Counted from the stretch's first letter, positions 52,060 to 61,042 are shown. The stretch: DNA of 64,000 nt from Aestuariibaculum suncheonense (GCF_014596935.1 NZ_JACVXC010000001.1:492783-556782), one strand, 5' to 3'. Translations and numbers: made by a program. Notes: generated by a model from the sequence alone, not told the origin.

Positions 52060-53673
52060 ATGGCTATAGTAGTAAATATGCCGCGTTTAAGCGATACAAT
52101 GGAAGAAGGAACTGTCGCAACTTGGTTAAAGAAAGTTGGAGACAAGGTTGAGGAAGGTGATATTTTAGCTGAAATTGAAACAGATAAAGCCACTATGGAA
52201 TTTGAATCTTTTAATGAAGGTACATTACTTCATATTGGGGTTCAAGAAGGTGAAACTACCAAAGTAGACGAGCTTTTAGCAATTATAGGAGAAGAAGGTG
52301 AAGATATTTCTGCGCTTTTAAGTGGTGGTGGTTCTGCTCCAGCAAAACAAGAGGCTCCAGCTGCTCCTACTGAAGTTAAAGAAGAAGCTACTGAAGCTGT
52401 TGCTTTGCCAGAAGGTGTTATCGTGGTAACCATGCCACGTTTAAGTGATACAATGGAAGAAGGAACCGTAGCCACTTGGTTAAAGAAAGTAGGTGATGAG
52501 GTTTCTGAAGGTGATATTTTAGCTGAAATTGAAACAGATAAGGCGACTATGGAGTTCGAATCGTTTCAGTCAGGTACATTATTACATATAGGGTTACAAG
52601 AAGGTGAATCAGCGAAAGTAGATTCATTATTAGCTATTATCGGCCCTGCAGGAACTGATGTTTCTGGTGTTGCTGCTAATTTTACAACGGCTGCGCCTGC
52701 AGCAAAGGAGGAAGAGGCTCCCAAAGCTGAAGTTAAAACAGAAGCGCCTAAAGCTGCTCCGGCACCGACTCCTGTAGCAGAGAAACCTGCTAAAAGAGCA
52801 GCGACTCCTGTTACCGAAAATGGACGTGTGTTTGTATCTCCATTAGCGAAAAAGATAGCTGAAGAAAAAGGTATCAACCTTACAAAAATACAAGGTACTG
52901 GTGAAAACGGACGTATTGTAAAATATGACGTAGAGAATTACGAACCGGCTCAGGGTGCTGCTGCTGTTGGTAAGTTTGTGCCAGCAGGTCAGGAAGATTT
53001 TGAAGATGTGCCTAACTCGCAAATGCGTAAAGCAATCGCTAAGGCATTAACAAATTCTAAATTCTCTGCACCACATTATTACCTAAGTGTAGAATTCGAT
53101 ATGGAAAATGCTATGGCGTTCCGTACCCAATTTAACACCATTCCAGATACTAAAATATCATTCAACGATATGGTTGTTAAAGCTTGTGCTTTAGCATTAA
53201 AACAACATCCTCAGGTAAACTCTCAGTGGTTTGCAGATAAGATGCGTTTAAATAACCATGTTCATATTGGTGTTGCAGTAGCTGTGCCAGACGGATTAGT
53301 TGTACCAGTAGTAAAATTTGCTAACGAGCAAACCTTACCGCAAATTGGTGCTGCGGTTAAAGAATTAGCAGGAAAAGCTAGAAACAAAAAATTAACGCCA
53401 GCCGAAATGGAAGGTAGTACGTTTACAGTTTCTAACTTAGGTATGTTTGGTATTGATACGTTTACATCAATCATCAACCAACCAAACTCGGCAATTCTTT
53501 CTGTAGGTAATATTGTTGAAAAGCCAGTAGTTAAAAATGGTCAGATAGTTGTTGGGCACACTATGAAATTATCATTAGCGTGTGATCACAGAACTATCGA
53601 TGGTGCAACAGGTGCTCAATTCCTTCAAACATTAAAAGGTTATATTGAGAACCCTGTGACAATGTTAGTGTAA
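52060..53673 (+). CDS. pdhC: Dihydrolipoamide acetyltransferase (E2) with two lipoyl domains
   Basis: A 537-residue E2: two nearly identical lipoyl domains (about 1-78 and 123-200), each with 'EIETDKATMEFES' where the Lys carries lipoate, Ala/Pro/Glu-rich linkers, a peripheral-subunit-binding domain ('VFVSPLAKKIAEEKG', about 265-300) and the catalytic domain with 'CDHRTIDGATGAQFL', whose His and Asp are catalytic. It transfers the acetyl group to CoA. The two lipoyl modules make the DNA at 52060-52600 repetitive; this is a normal duplication. Confidence 0.94.
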   Translation: MAIVVNMPRLSDTMEEGTVATWLKKVGDKVEEGDILAEIETDKATMEFESFNEGTLLHIGVQEGETTKVDELLAIIGEEGEDISALLSGGGSAPAKQEAPAAPTEVKEEATEAVALPEGVIVVTMPRLSDTMEEGTVATWLKKVGDEVSEGDILAEIETDKATMEFESFQSGTLLHIGLQEGESAKVDSLLAIIGPAGTDVSGVAANFTTAAPAAKEEEAPKAEVKTEAPKAAPAPTPVAEKPAKRAATPVTENGRVFVSPLAKKIAEEKGINLTKIQGTGENGRIVKYDVENYEPAQGAAAVGKFVPAGQEDFEDVPNSQMRKAIAKALTNSKFSAPHYYLSVEFDMENAMAFRTQFNTIPDTKISFNDMVVKACALALKQHPQVNSQWFADKMRLNNHVHIGVAVAVPDGLVVPVVKFANEQTLPQIGAAVKELAGKARNKKLTPAEMEGSTFTVSNLGMFGIDTFTSIINQPNSAILSVGNIVEKPVVKNGQIVVGHTMKLSLACDHRTIDGATGAQFLQTLKGYIENPVTMLV

Positions 53674-53724
53674 TCCTTATTCTGAATAATTTAATTCGGG
53701 ATTTAGTTATATAATATTTTAAAA

Positions 53725-53756
53725 AAAAAGCCTAATTCAAATTGAATTAGGCTTTT
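53725..53756. terminator. Bidirectional terminator between pdhC and the DUF4242 genes
   Basis: AAAAAGCCTAATTC and GAATTAGGCTTTTT flank a short AAATT loop, with long A and T runs on either side. It can end both pdhC on the plus strand and the DUF4242 operon on the minus strand. Confidence 0.9.
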
Positions 53757-53770
53757 TAATTTTAATGAAT

Positions 53771-54055
53771 CTATTGTGAAGGTTGTTCTGAAGTTACAGG
53801 ATCGATAATGGTTGAAACAGTACTAATCATGTTAGCTGGGAAACCGCCCTGTTTCGCATGTTCTTGAACCAGTTCTTTATTCGGCGCGATGTATACACAG
53901 TAAATTTTGTTTTCGGTAACATAGCTTTGAACCCAGTTTATTTCCGGTCCCAGATTTTGAAGTACCTTGCAAGAGGTTTGTGAAATGGATTTTAAGTCTT
54001 CTGCAGAAAGTTTACCTGCTCCAGGTATTTCTCTTTCTATTACATATTTTGGCAT
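53771..54055 (-). CDS. DUF4242 (SCO4226-like) protein, cytosolic
   Basis: A 94-residue protein that is one whole DUF4242 domain: 'YVIEREIPGAGKLSAEDLKS', 'WVQSYVTENKIYCVYIAPNK' and 'VQEHAKQGGFPANM'. The characterised relative SCO4226 is a ferredoxin-fold protein that binds nickel. Cys29, Cys53 and His66 are shared with the exported paralogue at 54563 and are candidates for ligands. No signal peptide is present. It is 22 bases downstream of the truncated hemoglobin gene, so they are probably one transcript. Confidence 0.85.
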   Translation of the reverse strand: MPKYVIEREIPGAGKLSAEDLKSISQTSCKVLQNLGPEINWVQSYVTENKIYCVYIAPNKELVQEHAKQGGFPANMISTVSTIIDPVTSEQPSQ

Positions 54056-54077
54056 AATTTAAAATGGTTTAATAGTT

Positions 54078-54452
54078 TTATTTTGCAATAATCATCCCTT
54101 TAAGCGACCATAAAATAGCGAGTACGTCTTTTTTAGTGTCGTCGTCAATGTTATGTTCATTCAAGGATTCAAAAATATCATCAATGGCATACATATACTC
54201 GGCAGGACTTATATTCATGCCCTTATGAGCCGTTTCCATGTCTCTGCCTTCATAAATGGCAGGTCCGCCACTTCCTGAATTGAAAAAATTGATGCTGTGC
54301 TGCACAACCGTCTCAAAATATTCAGGGCGTTCTTTGTAGGGTAGAAAACGCGCATTAATATTCGGGTTTTCCATATGAATATTAATGGCTCGTCTTACTA
54401 TAGAAGTAATACCTGTATCTTCTCCCAATCTTTCGTAAAGTGATTTTGACAT
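54078..54452 (-). CDS. Truncated hemoglobin (group I)
   Basis: The frame extends upstream to 54497, but the ATG at 54450-54452 starts at 'SKSLYERLGEDTGITSIVRR', the true beginning of the globin fold, giving 124 residues. 'RFLPY', 'HSINFFNSGSGGPAIYEGR' and 'DMETAHKGMNIS' follow; His76 is the likely proximal heme ligand. Group I globins bind O2 and NO and often detoxify NO. The gene lies between two DUF4242 genes in the same direction. Confidence 0.88.
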   Translation of the reverse strand: MSKSLYERLGEDTGITSIVRRAINIHMENPNINARFLPYKERPEYFETVVQHSINFFNSGSGGPAIYEGRDMETAHKGMNISPAEYMYAIDDIFESLNEHNIDDDTKKDVLAILWSLKGMIIAK

Positions 54453-54562
54453 AATGTTTGTGTATTGGTTATTATTTAAAAGTAGAACACAATTCACGAC
54501 AGTGTAGGGACAATTGAGTCAAATTGAGGTAGATTTAGGTCTGCTTACAAATTGAAATATAA

Positions 54563-54958
54563 TCAATTGGTGTACCCGGAAGTACTTGGATCTATTACAG
54601 TAGCGACTTTGGCTACTGAATTAACAGGAAAACCACCTTTTTCGGCATGTTCCTTAACTAAATCTTCGTTTTGAGCAAGATAAACACAATACATTTTATC
54701 TCCTGTAACATAGCTATGAAGCCATTTGATTTTTGGCCCCATTTGTTTAAGTACACCACACGAGGTTTGTGAGGCTGTTTTAAGATCTTTCTCAGACCAT
54801 GACTCTAAGTTAGGGATTTCTCGTTCAATAACATACATACTTTGACTTTTTAATGTCGTTTTCTCGCGTAAAGCATCCGGAATTGATTTTTCCTGCGCAA
54901 ATAATTGTAGTGAAGTAAGGGTCAGGGCTAAGACTAAAACTAATTTGAAAGGTTTCAT
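54563..54958 (-). CDS. Exported DUF4242 (SCO4226-like) protein
   Basis: The Met at 54958 starts a signal peptide ('KPFKLVLVLALTLTSLQLFAQ', cut near residue 21) followed by a DUF4242 domain about 40-125. The domain is clearly paralogous to the cytosolic one: 'MYVIEREIPNLESW', 'WLHSYVTGDKMYCVYLAQNE', 'VKEHAEKGGFPVN'. Cys67, Cys91 and His104 match the cytosolic copy. This suggests the same ligand is bound on both sides of the inner membrane. It is the first gene of the minus-strand set. Confidence 0.84.
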   Translation of the reverse strand: MKPFKLVLVLALTLTSLQLFAQEKSIPDALREKTTLKSQSMYVIEREIPNLESWSEKDLKTASQTSCGVLKQMGPKIKWLHSYVTGDKMYCVYLAQNEDLVKEHAEKGGFPVNSVAKVATVIDPSTSGYTN

Positions 54959-54987
54959 AATGTTTGGTTTTAGGTTCAACAAAATTG

Positions 54988-55031
54988 GTTACACCTTAAA
55001 ATTAGAAACAGATTACCAAACTTAGTTACAC
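54988..55031. promoter_or_regulatory. Possible operator: two GTTACAC copies before the exported DUF4242 gene
   Basis: GTTACAC occurs at 54988-54994 and 55025-55031 as a direct repeat 37 bases apart, with an imperfect TTGGT/ACCAA inverted repeat between 54985 and 55019. A TAAGTTTG on the minus strand here resembles a -7 element. The site could bind the adjacent AraC-type regulator, but this is unproven. Confidence 0.25.
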
Positions 55032-55069
55032 AAATAATTCAAAAGATATAAATTTTAAATCATTGATTT

Positions 55070-56170
55070 TTAATATATTGACGGCTTTTGGGCTTGATTG
55101 TATTTTGATGGTAGGGTATGGTATTTGGCTTTGAAACATTTGGAGAAGTAGGCCAGACTGTTAAATCCTGTTTCGAAAGCTATTTCAGAAATATTACCGT
55201 GTTGATTGTTCATAAGTTTTAAAGCGCGATTTAAACGATAATCTCTTATAAAAGTGTTAGGTGATTTATTGGTTAAGCCTTTAATTTTTCTGTAGAGCTG
55301 TGATTTGCTGTAACCTAAATTTTCACTGAAAGTATCGAGGTTGAATTCTGGATTCTGCCAGGAAATTTCAACTTCATCCATTAAATGAATAAGAAATTTT
55401 TCTTGGGCCGGATTTAAAACTCGAATATATTTATGTTTAGAAATTGGCAGATGTTGTTCACTTTCATACAATGTTTTCACTTCATAAGAAACAACGATTT
55501 CGCCATGAATAATATCACACATGCGATTGATTAAAGAAATGGTTTCCTCAAAAATTTGAGATTTGTTAGTTACAGGTTCTCCCGATGCGATACCAACTTT
55601 TAAGGTTTTAAAAAACTCGTTAAGTTTGGGTTTTATCTCTAATTCAATCTTTACAGCACTAGAAATGGCATTAGTTACAGATTTAAACGAGACTAAATAA
55701 CTGGAATTATCCTTTTTTACAATGTTCCCATTTTGTGCTTTTAAAAGATTGATAATCGCTTCATCTATTTCTTTAGTTTTAAGTGTAATATTGACAAGAT
55801 TATCTTGGGAATTAGTTATGTTAATAAACATTAATACTCGGTAAGCAGAATCGTTAATAATATTTAGGGGAGTGTTTCTGGTTTTTTCCGGATCAGTAAT
55901 TCGCCCTAGAAAAGATTCTACAATATTGGATTCTACTTCGATAATAGTGTTCGGTACATCGCCGTGCGCGTGTTTGTGCATACGCGTGATAGCTTCCTTA
56001 TTGGGAGCTTCAATCAAGCAGAAAGCATTTTTACGTTTACTGTCAAACCAATAAGTGAACCCACGACAACCATACTCGTGTTCAATTTTTAAGTCTTCTT
56101 GATGTATCTCTGCCAATAGTTCTGCAGAAACGCTTTCCGATACATCGTGGCGATCCATAAATATAGGCAT
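55070..56170 (-). CDS. AraC-family regulator with N-terminal DUF4242 and degenerate cyclase-like domain
   Basis: A 366-residue three-part protein. Residues 1-90 are a DUF4242 domain ('PIFMDRHDVSESVS', 'FTYWFDSKRKNAFCLIEAPN', 'MHKHAHGDVPNTI'). Residues about 108-240 resemble a class III nucleotide cyclase ('YRVLMFINITN', 'SYLVSFKSVTNAISSAVKIE', 'KVGIASGEPV', 'INRMCDIIHGEIVVS'), but the metal-binding Asp of the usual FTDI motif is Asn117 and the later GDG is absent, so it should not be catalytic. Residues about 265-360 are the AraC double helix-turn-helix ('FSENLGYSKSQLYRKIKGLT', 'ISEIAFETGFNSLAYFSKCF'). It probably senses the DUF4242 ligand and controls the genes next to it. Confidence 0.85.
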   Translation of the reverse strand: MPIFMDRHDVSESVSAELLAEIHQEDLKIEHEYGCRGFTYWFDSKRKNAFCLIEAPNKEAITRMHKHAHGDVPNTIIEVESNIVESFLGRITDPEKTRNTPLNIINDSAYRVLMFINITNSQDNLVNITLKTKEIDEAIINLLKAQNGNIVKKDNSSYLVSFKSVTNAISSAVKIELEIKPKLNEFFKTLKVGIASGEPVTNKSQIFEETISLINRMCDIIHGEIVVSYEVKTLYESEQHLPISKHKYIRVLNPAQEKFLIHLMDEVEISWQNPEFNLDTFSENLGYSKSQLYRKIKGLTNKSPNTFIRDYRLNRALKLMNNQHGNISEIAFETGFNSLAYFSKCFKAKYHTLPSKYNQAQKPSIY

Positions 56171-56310
56171 GATTTAAAATTTTTATTCAAATTAATGATT
56201 TTTAATGGTTTATACAATTATAATCGACTTGATGCACGATTAGGAATTAATACGATTTTAATTTTACTACGGTATCGAACTTTTTTATCTTTAGGCTCAA
56301 ATTACACGGA

Positions 56311-56994
56311 ATGCAAAAAAATATTATTATTACCGGAACGAGTAGAGGAATTGGGTTTGAGTTGGTAAAATTATTTGCTAAAGCTGGTCATCGCGTATTG
56401 GCGCTTTCGCGGAATGAAATGCCAATAGCTAGTTTAAATTTAGAAAATGTAACGGCTTTTTCTTTTGATTTAAGCGATGCTGAAGATTATAAACAGGTGG
56501 GAAATTTTATAAATACCCATTGGCAACAGGTAGATGTGTTAATTAATAACGCTGGAATGTTGGTTAATAAACCGTTTTCAGAGATTACTATGGATGATTT
56601 CGAAGCGGTTTATAAAACGAATGTGTTTGGTGTTGCCGAATTAACCAAAGTGGTTTTACCCTTTATGAAAGCTGGTAGTCATGTCGTAACCATAAGCTCT
56701 ATGGGTGGTGTTCAAGGTAGTATGAAATTCCCAGGGTTAGCAGCCTATAGTTCCAGTAAAGCTGCTGTTATAACATTAACAGAATTATTAGCTGAAGAGT
56801 ATAAGGAATCTGGGATTTCATTTAACGTTTTAGCCTTAGGAGCTGTGCAAACCGAAATGTTGGAAGAAGCTTTTCCAGGGTATCAGGCCTCAACATCGGC
56901 TTTAGAAATGGCTGAATATATTTTCAGTTTTTCATTAACAGGACAGAAGTATTATAACGGTAAACTACTGCAGGTATCAAATTCTACACCTTAA
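56311..56994 (+). CDS. Short-chain dehydrogenase/reductase
   Basis: A 227-residue classical SDR: 'IIITGTSRGIGFELVKLF' for NAD(P), 'DVLINNAGMLVN', Ser in 'VVTISSMGGVQ' and the YxxxK pair in 'AAYSSSKAAVITL'. The substrate is not predictable. It is divergent from the AraC-type gene and 8 bases before the HAD gene. A TATCTTTA upstream is close to the -7 consensus. Confidence 0.9.
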   Translation: MQKNIIITGTSRGIGFELVKLFAKAGHRVLALSRNEMPIASLNLENVTAFSFDLSDAEDYKQVGNFINTHWQQVDVLINNAGMLVNKPFSEITMDDFEAVYKTNVFGVAELTKVVLPFMKAGSHVVTISSMGGVQGSMKFPGLAAYSSSKAAVITLTELLAEEYKESGISFNVLALGAVQTEMLEEAFPGYQASTSALEMAEYIFSFSLTGQKYYNGKLLQVSNSTP

Positions 56995-57002
56995 AAATTC
57001 CT

Positions 57003-57638
57003 ATGAAAAAATACAAGTGCATTATTTTTGATTGCGATGGCGTTTTGGTAGATACCGAAGTAATAAGCAATCAGTTACTGGTCGATATGGCCAATGAGTA
57101 TGGAGCGAACATCGATTTAGATTATGCTATGAAGTACTTTAAAGGCAGTCATTTTGGGCATTGTCTTAATCTTATAAAAACATTGGTGCCTAAACCAGTT
57201 CCAGAGTCTTTTGAAAAAGATTACAGAACAGAATTAGACCGACAATTTAGAGAATCAGTTGAGCCTATAAAAGGAATTAAAAAAGTTATTAACCAATTAG
57301 ATATTCCGTTTTGTGTCGCTTCCAGTGGAACGATTGAAAAAATTCGTTTGAATTTAGGTTTGGTCGGACTGTTGAAGGAGTTTGAAGGGAAAATATTCAG
57401 TTGTTATACCATTGGAAAATGGAAGCCAGAGCCCGATGTGTTTTTGTTAGCAGCCAAAACAATGGGGTTCAAACCTGAAGATTGTTTAGTGATTGAAGAT
57501 AGTAAGTTAGGTGTTCAAGGCGCTAAAAATGGTGGTTTCGATGTTTATGGTTATACAGAACATGATTATTATAAAGATCTGGAAGGTTTGGCAACCAAGA
57601 CATTTGGTAGTATGGATGAATTACTCGAAATGATTTAA
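57003..57638 (+). CDS. HAD-family hydrolase (beta-phosphoglucomutase/phosphatase-like)
   Basis: A 211-residue HAD protein: motif I 'IIFDCDGVLVDTEV' with nucleophile Asp, cap helices, motif II 'FCVASSGTIEKI', motif III Lys in 'GKWKPEPDVF' and motif IV 'CLVIEDSKLGVQGAKNGG'. It resembles small sugar-phosphate phosphatases. It shares a transcript with the SDR gene. Confidence 0.9.
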   Translation: MKKYKCIIFDCDGVLVDTEVISNQLLVDMANEYGANIDLDYAMKYFKGSHFGHCLNLIKTLVPKPVPESFEKDYRTELDRQFRESVEPIKGIKKVINQLDIPFCVASSGTIEKIRLNLGLVGLLKEFEGKIFSCYTIGKWKPEPDVFLLAAKTMGFKPEDCLVIEDSKLGVQGAKNGGFDVYGYTEHDYYKDLEGLATKTFGSMDELLEMI

Positions 57639-57684
57639 TTTCTAATAAAAAGAGGTTTAAAATAAAACCCTTATTTTTGTCTAT

Positions 57685-58287
57685 ATGCATGAAAAGCTTC
57701 AAGATTATATTCCGATTAATGCTATATCACAAGTTAAAAGTTTTTTAGATCACGATAATTTAGTCGTCAAAGTCAAAAAAGAGCGTAAAACGCGCCATGG
57801 TGATTACATAGGATTATCAAACGGAAAGCATCAAATTACAGTCAATTCCAATTTAAATGAATATCGATTTTTAATCACGCTTATTCATGAGATTGCTCAT
57901 TTTGAAGCTTATCGAACTTACGGAAGAGTAATTAAGCCGCATGGTGTAGAATGGAAACGCACTTTTCAGCATCTAATGCTTCCATTTTTAAATCCGAGTG
58001 TTTTTCCAGAGTCACTTTTGCCTTTGTTGGCAAGGCATTTTAAAAATCCGAAGGCATCAAGTGATACCGATGTTAATTTAGCATTAGCATTAAAACAGTT
58101 CGATGCACCTAATGACAAAACCTATATATTTGAAGTGCCTTTGGGAAGTGATTTTAAATTATATAACGGTCGTGTTTTTAAAATGGCAGGAAAGCGAATC
58201 AAGCGCTTCGAATGCGTTGAGGTTAAAACAGGTAGAATGTATTTGTTTAATCCAAATGCCGAAGTAGAATTAGTAACTAATAATTAG
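57685..58287 (+). CDS. SprT-like zinc metalloprotease-domain protein
   Basis: A 200-residue cytosolic protein with the zinc motif 'LIHEIAHFEAY' (HExxH) at about residue 71, in the frame of an SprT/Spartan-like domain, and a C-terminal beta-rich zinc-ribbon-like part ('YNGRVFKMAGKRIKRFECVEV') that lacks the Cys pairs. Eukaryotic Spartan cuts DNA-protein crosslinks; the bacterial role is open. TATTTTTG (57672-57679) just upstream may be its -7 element. Confidence 0.84.
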   Translation: MHEKLQDYIPINAISQVKSFLDHDNLVVKVKKERKTRHGDYIGLSNGKHQITVNSNLNEYRFLITLIHEIAHFEAYRTYGRVIKPHGVEWKRTFQHLMLPFLNPSVFPESLLPLLARHFKNPKASSDTDVNLALALKQFDAPNDKTYIFEVPLGSDFKLYNGRVFKMAGKRIKRFECVEVKTGRMYLFNPNAEVELVTNN

Positions 58288-58342
58288 TTTAAAGTTAAAG
58301 AATTGCTGAAAGCACATCAACTTTAAGCAAAAAACGACATAA

Positions 58343-59422
58343 ATGAATAAAAATTATTATGCCATTTTAATGGCAGGAGGTGTCGGGTCGAGGTTTTGGC
58401 CTGTAAGTACAGAAGAATTTCCGAAGCAGTTTCACGATATGCTTGGAACAGGCGATACTCTTATTCAAAAAACATTTCAACGCCTATCAAGATTAATTCC
58501 TAAAGAGAATATTTTCATTTTAACCAACGAGCGCTATAACGATTTGGTGTTGGAACAGTTACCAGAAGTTAATCAACGTCAGGTGGTTTTAGAACCAGCC
58601 ATGCGAAACACGGCACCTTGTATTTTATACGCGTCGTTAAAGATTCAAAAGGAAAATCCGGATGCGGTGATGATAGTTGCGCCAAGTGACCACTGGATTG
58701 AAGATGAAGTTGCTTTTACTAAAAACGTAGAGCAGGCCTTTAGCTATTGTGAAAAGCATGATGCCTTGATGACTTTGGGTATTCAGCCAACGTTTCCGAA
58801 TACGGGTTATGGATATATTGAATTTGATAAATCGTCAAATGAGGTTATTAAATCGGTAAACCAATTTAGAGAAAAACCAGATTACGAAACAGCAAAAGGC
58901 TTTATTGAACAAGGAAATTTCTTGTGGAATGCAGGAATTTTTATGTGGAGCGTAAAGAGTGTTGTCGAAGCGTTTAAAAATAATCAGCCAGGCTTATATG
59001 CGCATTTCGAAAAAGGAATTGAAGCTTATAATACCGACGCAGAAAATGCTTTTATTTCCGAGAATTATCCGTTAGCAGAAAATATTTCAGTGGATTATGC
59101 GGTAATGGAAACCTCTAAAAATGTATTTGTTATTGCTGCTGAATTTGACTGGAATGATTTAGGAACCTGGGGTAGTTTATACGATAAGTTAGGAAAGGAT
59201 TCCGATAATAATGCCGTTGTAAATGCGAGAACGCTAACCGAAGATGCTTCAGGGAATATGATTCGAACTAAAAGCAATAAAATTGTTGTTCTTGATGGTT
59301 TAGAAGATTATATTATTGTTGATAAAGAAGATGTCTTGTTAATATATCCGAAAGCAAAAGAGCAAGACATTAAGCAAGTGCTGAAAAAGGTGAAGGATAC
59401 CTTTGGAGAGCAGTACGGATAG
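58343..59422 (+). CDS. Mannose-1-phosphate guanylyltransferase
   Basis: Makes GDP-mannose. The 359-residue protein has 'MAGGVGSRFWPVSTEEFPKQF', 'ILTNERYNDLV', 'LEPAMRNTAPCILYASL', 'VAPSDHWIEDE' and 'FREKPDYETAKGF...GNFLWNAGIFMW', all GMPP signatures. It lacks the C-terminal isomerase domain of bifunctional ManC. Its product could feed the mannosyl and beta-mannan-type transferases at 12709-19223, although the genes are 40 kb apart. Confidence 0.92.
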   Translation: MNKNYYAILMAGGVGSRFWPVSTEEFPKQFHDMLGTGDTLIQKTFQRLSRLIPKENIFILTNERYNDLVLEQLPEVNQRQVVLEPAMRNTAPCILYASLKIQKENPDAVMIVAPSDHWIEDEVAFTKNVEQAFSYCEKHDALMTLGIQPTFPNTGYGYIEFDKSSNEVIKSVNQFREKPDYETAKGFIEQGNFLWNAGIFMWSVKSVVEAFKNNQPGLYAHFEKGIEAYNTDAENAFISENYPLAENISVDYAVMETSKNVFVIAAEFDWNDLGTWGSLYDKLGKDSDNNAVVNARTLTEDASGNMIRTKSNKIVVLDGLEDYIIVDKEDVLLIYPKAKEQDIKQVLKKVKDTFGEQYG

Positions 59423-59524
59423 CATAAAAAAACACTAGATTTTAATGGTTTGGTTTTTAATTGAAAAGATTAAAACTGAACCATTTATTTTTTATCTTAG
59501 TATACAACAAGTAATCTCACACCA

Positions 59525-61012
59525 ATGGAAGAAAATAAGTTCAATTTTGCTGAAGAAGAGAAAAAAAAGGAACAGATTGTTGATGAAACAAAAGAAGCGG
59601 TTAAAAAGGATGCTCAGGGGCTACTTTTAAGCATTAAGCGTTTTTTTAGTGAATTGCTCGATTTTCGTGACGATACTGACCGCGAAGCAACCATTCAGGC
59701 AATAAAGAATGATATTCCTTTTAAAGGTGCTACTGCTTGGATTTTGGTGTGTTCCATCTTCGTAGCCTCTATCGGACTGAATGCAAATTCTACTGCGGTT
59801 GTTATCGGTGCCATGTTAATATCTCCGCTAATGGGGCCAATTTTAGGTATTGGGTTATCGGTGTCTATAAACGATATTGATACACTTAGAAAATCCTTAG
59901 TCAATTTTGGAGTAATGATTGTTCTAAGTGTTATTACTGCCTTTTTGTTTTTCTGGTTTTTTCCGTTAAGTGAAGAATCTTCGGAATTATTAGCACGTAC
60001 TCAGCCCGATATCCGAGATGTGCTTATTGCTTTTTTTGGTGGTTCGGCTTTAATTATTGCCAGAACAAAAAAAGGAACCATAGCTTCAGTAATTTTTGGT
60101 GTGGCTATTGCTACAGCCTTAATGCCGCCACTATGTACCGTAGGTTACGGGTTATCTGTGGCTTTCGAACAAGATTTTGCTAAGGGAGGCCGTTATGCTT
60201 TGGGAGCACTTTATCTATTCATTATCAATACCATTTTTATTGCTTTAGCAACCTTTTTAGTACTTAAAGTATTAAAATTCCCGATGCTGAAATATGCGAA
60301 TTCGGCCAGACGCAGACGCATTAGCCGATTTGCGATGACTTTGGCTATTGTTGTTATGATTCCGGCTTTATGGACGTTTGTTAACGTATTAAAACAAAGT
60401 CGATTTGAAGTAGATGCTAGTAATTTTGTAAAAAGAGAACTGACTTCATTACCGCATTCCGAGTACATAAAAAAGAATGCATCTTATAAGTTTTCTGAAG
60501 ACAAAAAAGTGCCTTCAACAATAGAATTAAATACATTTGGTTTAGACGAAGTTCCTGAATCTACTATCGCTTTACTTCAGGATAGAATGCTAAAATATGA
60601 CGCCTTAAAAAGTGCTGTTTTAATCTTTAATCAGAATAAGAACAAAAATCTGGACAATTTAAAATACATGGAACAAATTCGTTACAGAGATTCTATTGAT
60701 TTGTTATCTCAATCTCAGAAGATTGTATTCCTTGAAAGTAAACTGAAGAGTTTGGAGAAATTAGAACGCCTTCAAATTCCTTTTGATGACTTAACCAAAG
60801 AAGTGAAGATTCTTTACGAAGGCATTAATAAATTATCGTATTCAAGTGTTATTACGTCTAACTTTAATAAAACGGATACCCTATCGGTTATTACGGCGAA
60901 GTGGGATACTAAGAAAATAAATGAAAAAGACATTGCCAGCCAGCAAGAGAAACTTGAAAAATGGTTGAGACAAAAGTATAAATTGGATAGCCTTGTGGTA
61001 ACCCGACAGTAA
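59525..61012 (+). CDS. DUF389 family membrane protein
   Basis: A 495-residue protein: a charged N-terminal lead (1-40), then a membrane part of about six helices carrying the family signature 'STAVVIGAMLISPLMGPILG' and 'GGSALIIARTKKGTIASVIF', followed by a periplasmic or cytosolic tail of about 190 residues with a coiled-coil-like stretch ('QSQKIVFLESKLKSLEKLE'). DUF389 proteins are widespread but uncharacterised. The tail is longer than in minimal family members. Confidence 0.85.
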   Translation: MEENKFNFAEEEKKKEQIVDETKEAVKKDAQGLLLSIKRFFSELLDFRDDTDREATIQAIKNDIPFKGATAWILVCSIFVASIGLNANSTAVVIGAMLISPLMGPILGIGLSVSINDIDTLRKSLVNFGVMIVLSVITAFLFFWFFPLSEESSELLARTQPDIRDVLIAFFGGSALIIARTKKGTIASVIFGVAIATALMPPLCTVGYGLSVAFEQDFAKGGRYALGALYLFIINTIFIALATFLVLKVLKFPMLKYANSARRRRISRFAMTLAIVVMIPALWTFVNVLKQSRFEVDASNFVKRELTSLPHSEYIKKNASYKFSEDKKVPSTIELNTFGLDEVPESTIALLQDRMLKYDALKSAVLIFNQNKNKNLDNLKYMEQIRYRDSIDLLSQSQKIVFLESKLKSLEKLERLQIPFDDLTKEVKILYEGINKLSYSSVITSNFNKTDTLSVITAKWDTKKINEKDIASQQEKLEKWLRQKYKLDSLVVTRQ

Positions 61013-61042
61013 ATTGGAATGTTGGCTATTACTATTTAAGGT

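Noticed and set aside
52060-52600. Long near-identical DNA repeat
   Set aside because: Explained by the two lipoyl domains of the E2 protein, a normal feature of the enzyme.
59445-59630. Plus-strand ORF of 61 codons before the DUF389 gene
   Set aside because: Overlaps the DUF389 start in another frame; its Lys/Arg-rich end is the frame-shifted reading of that gene.
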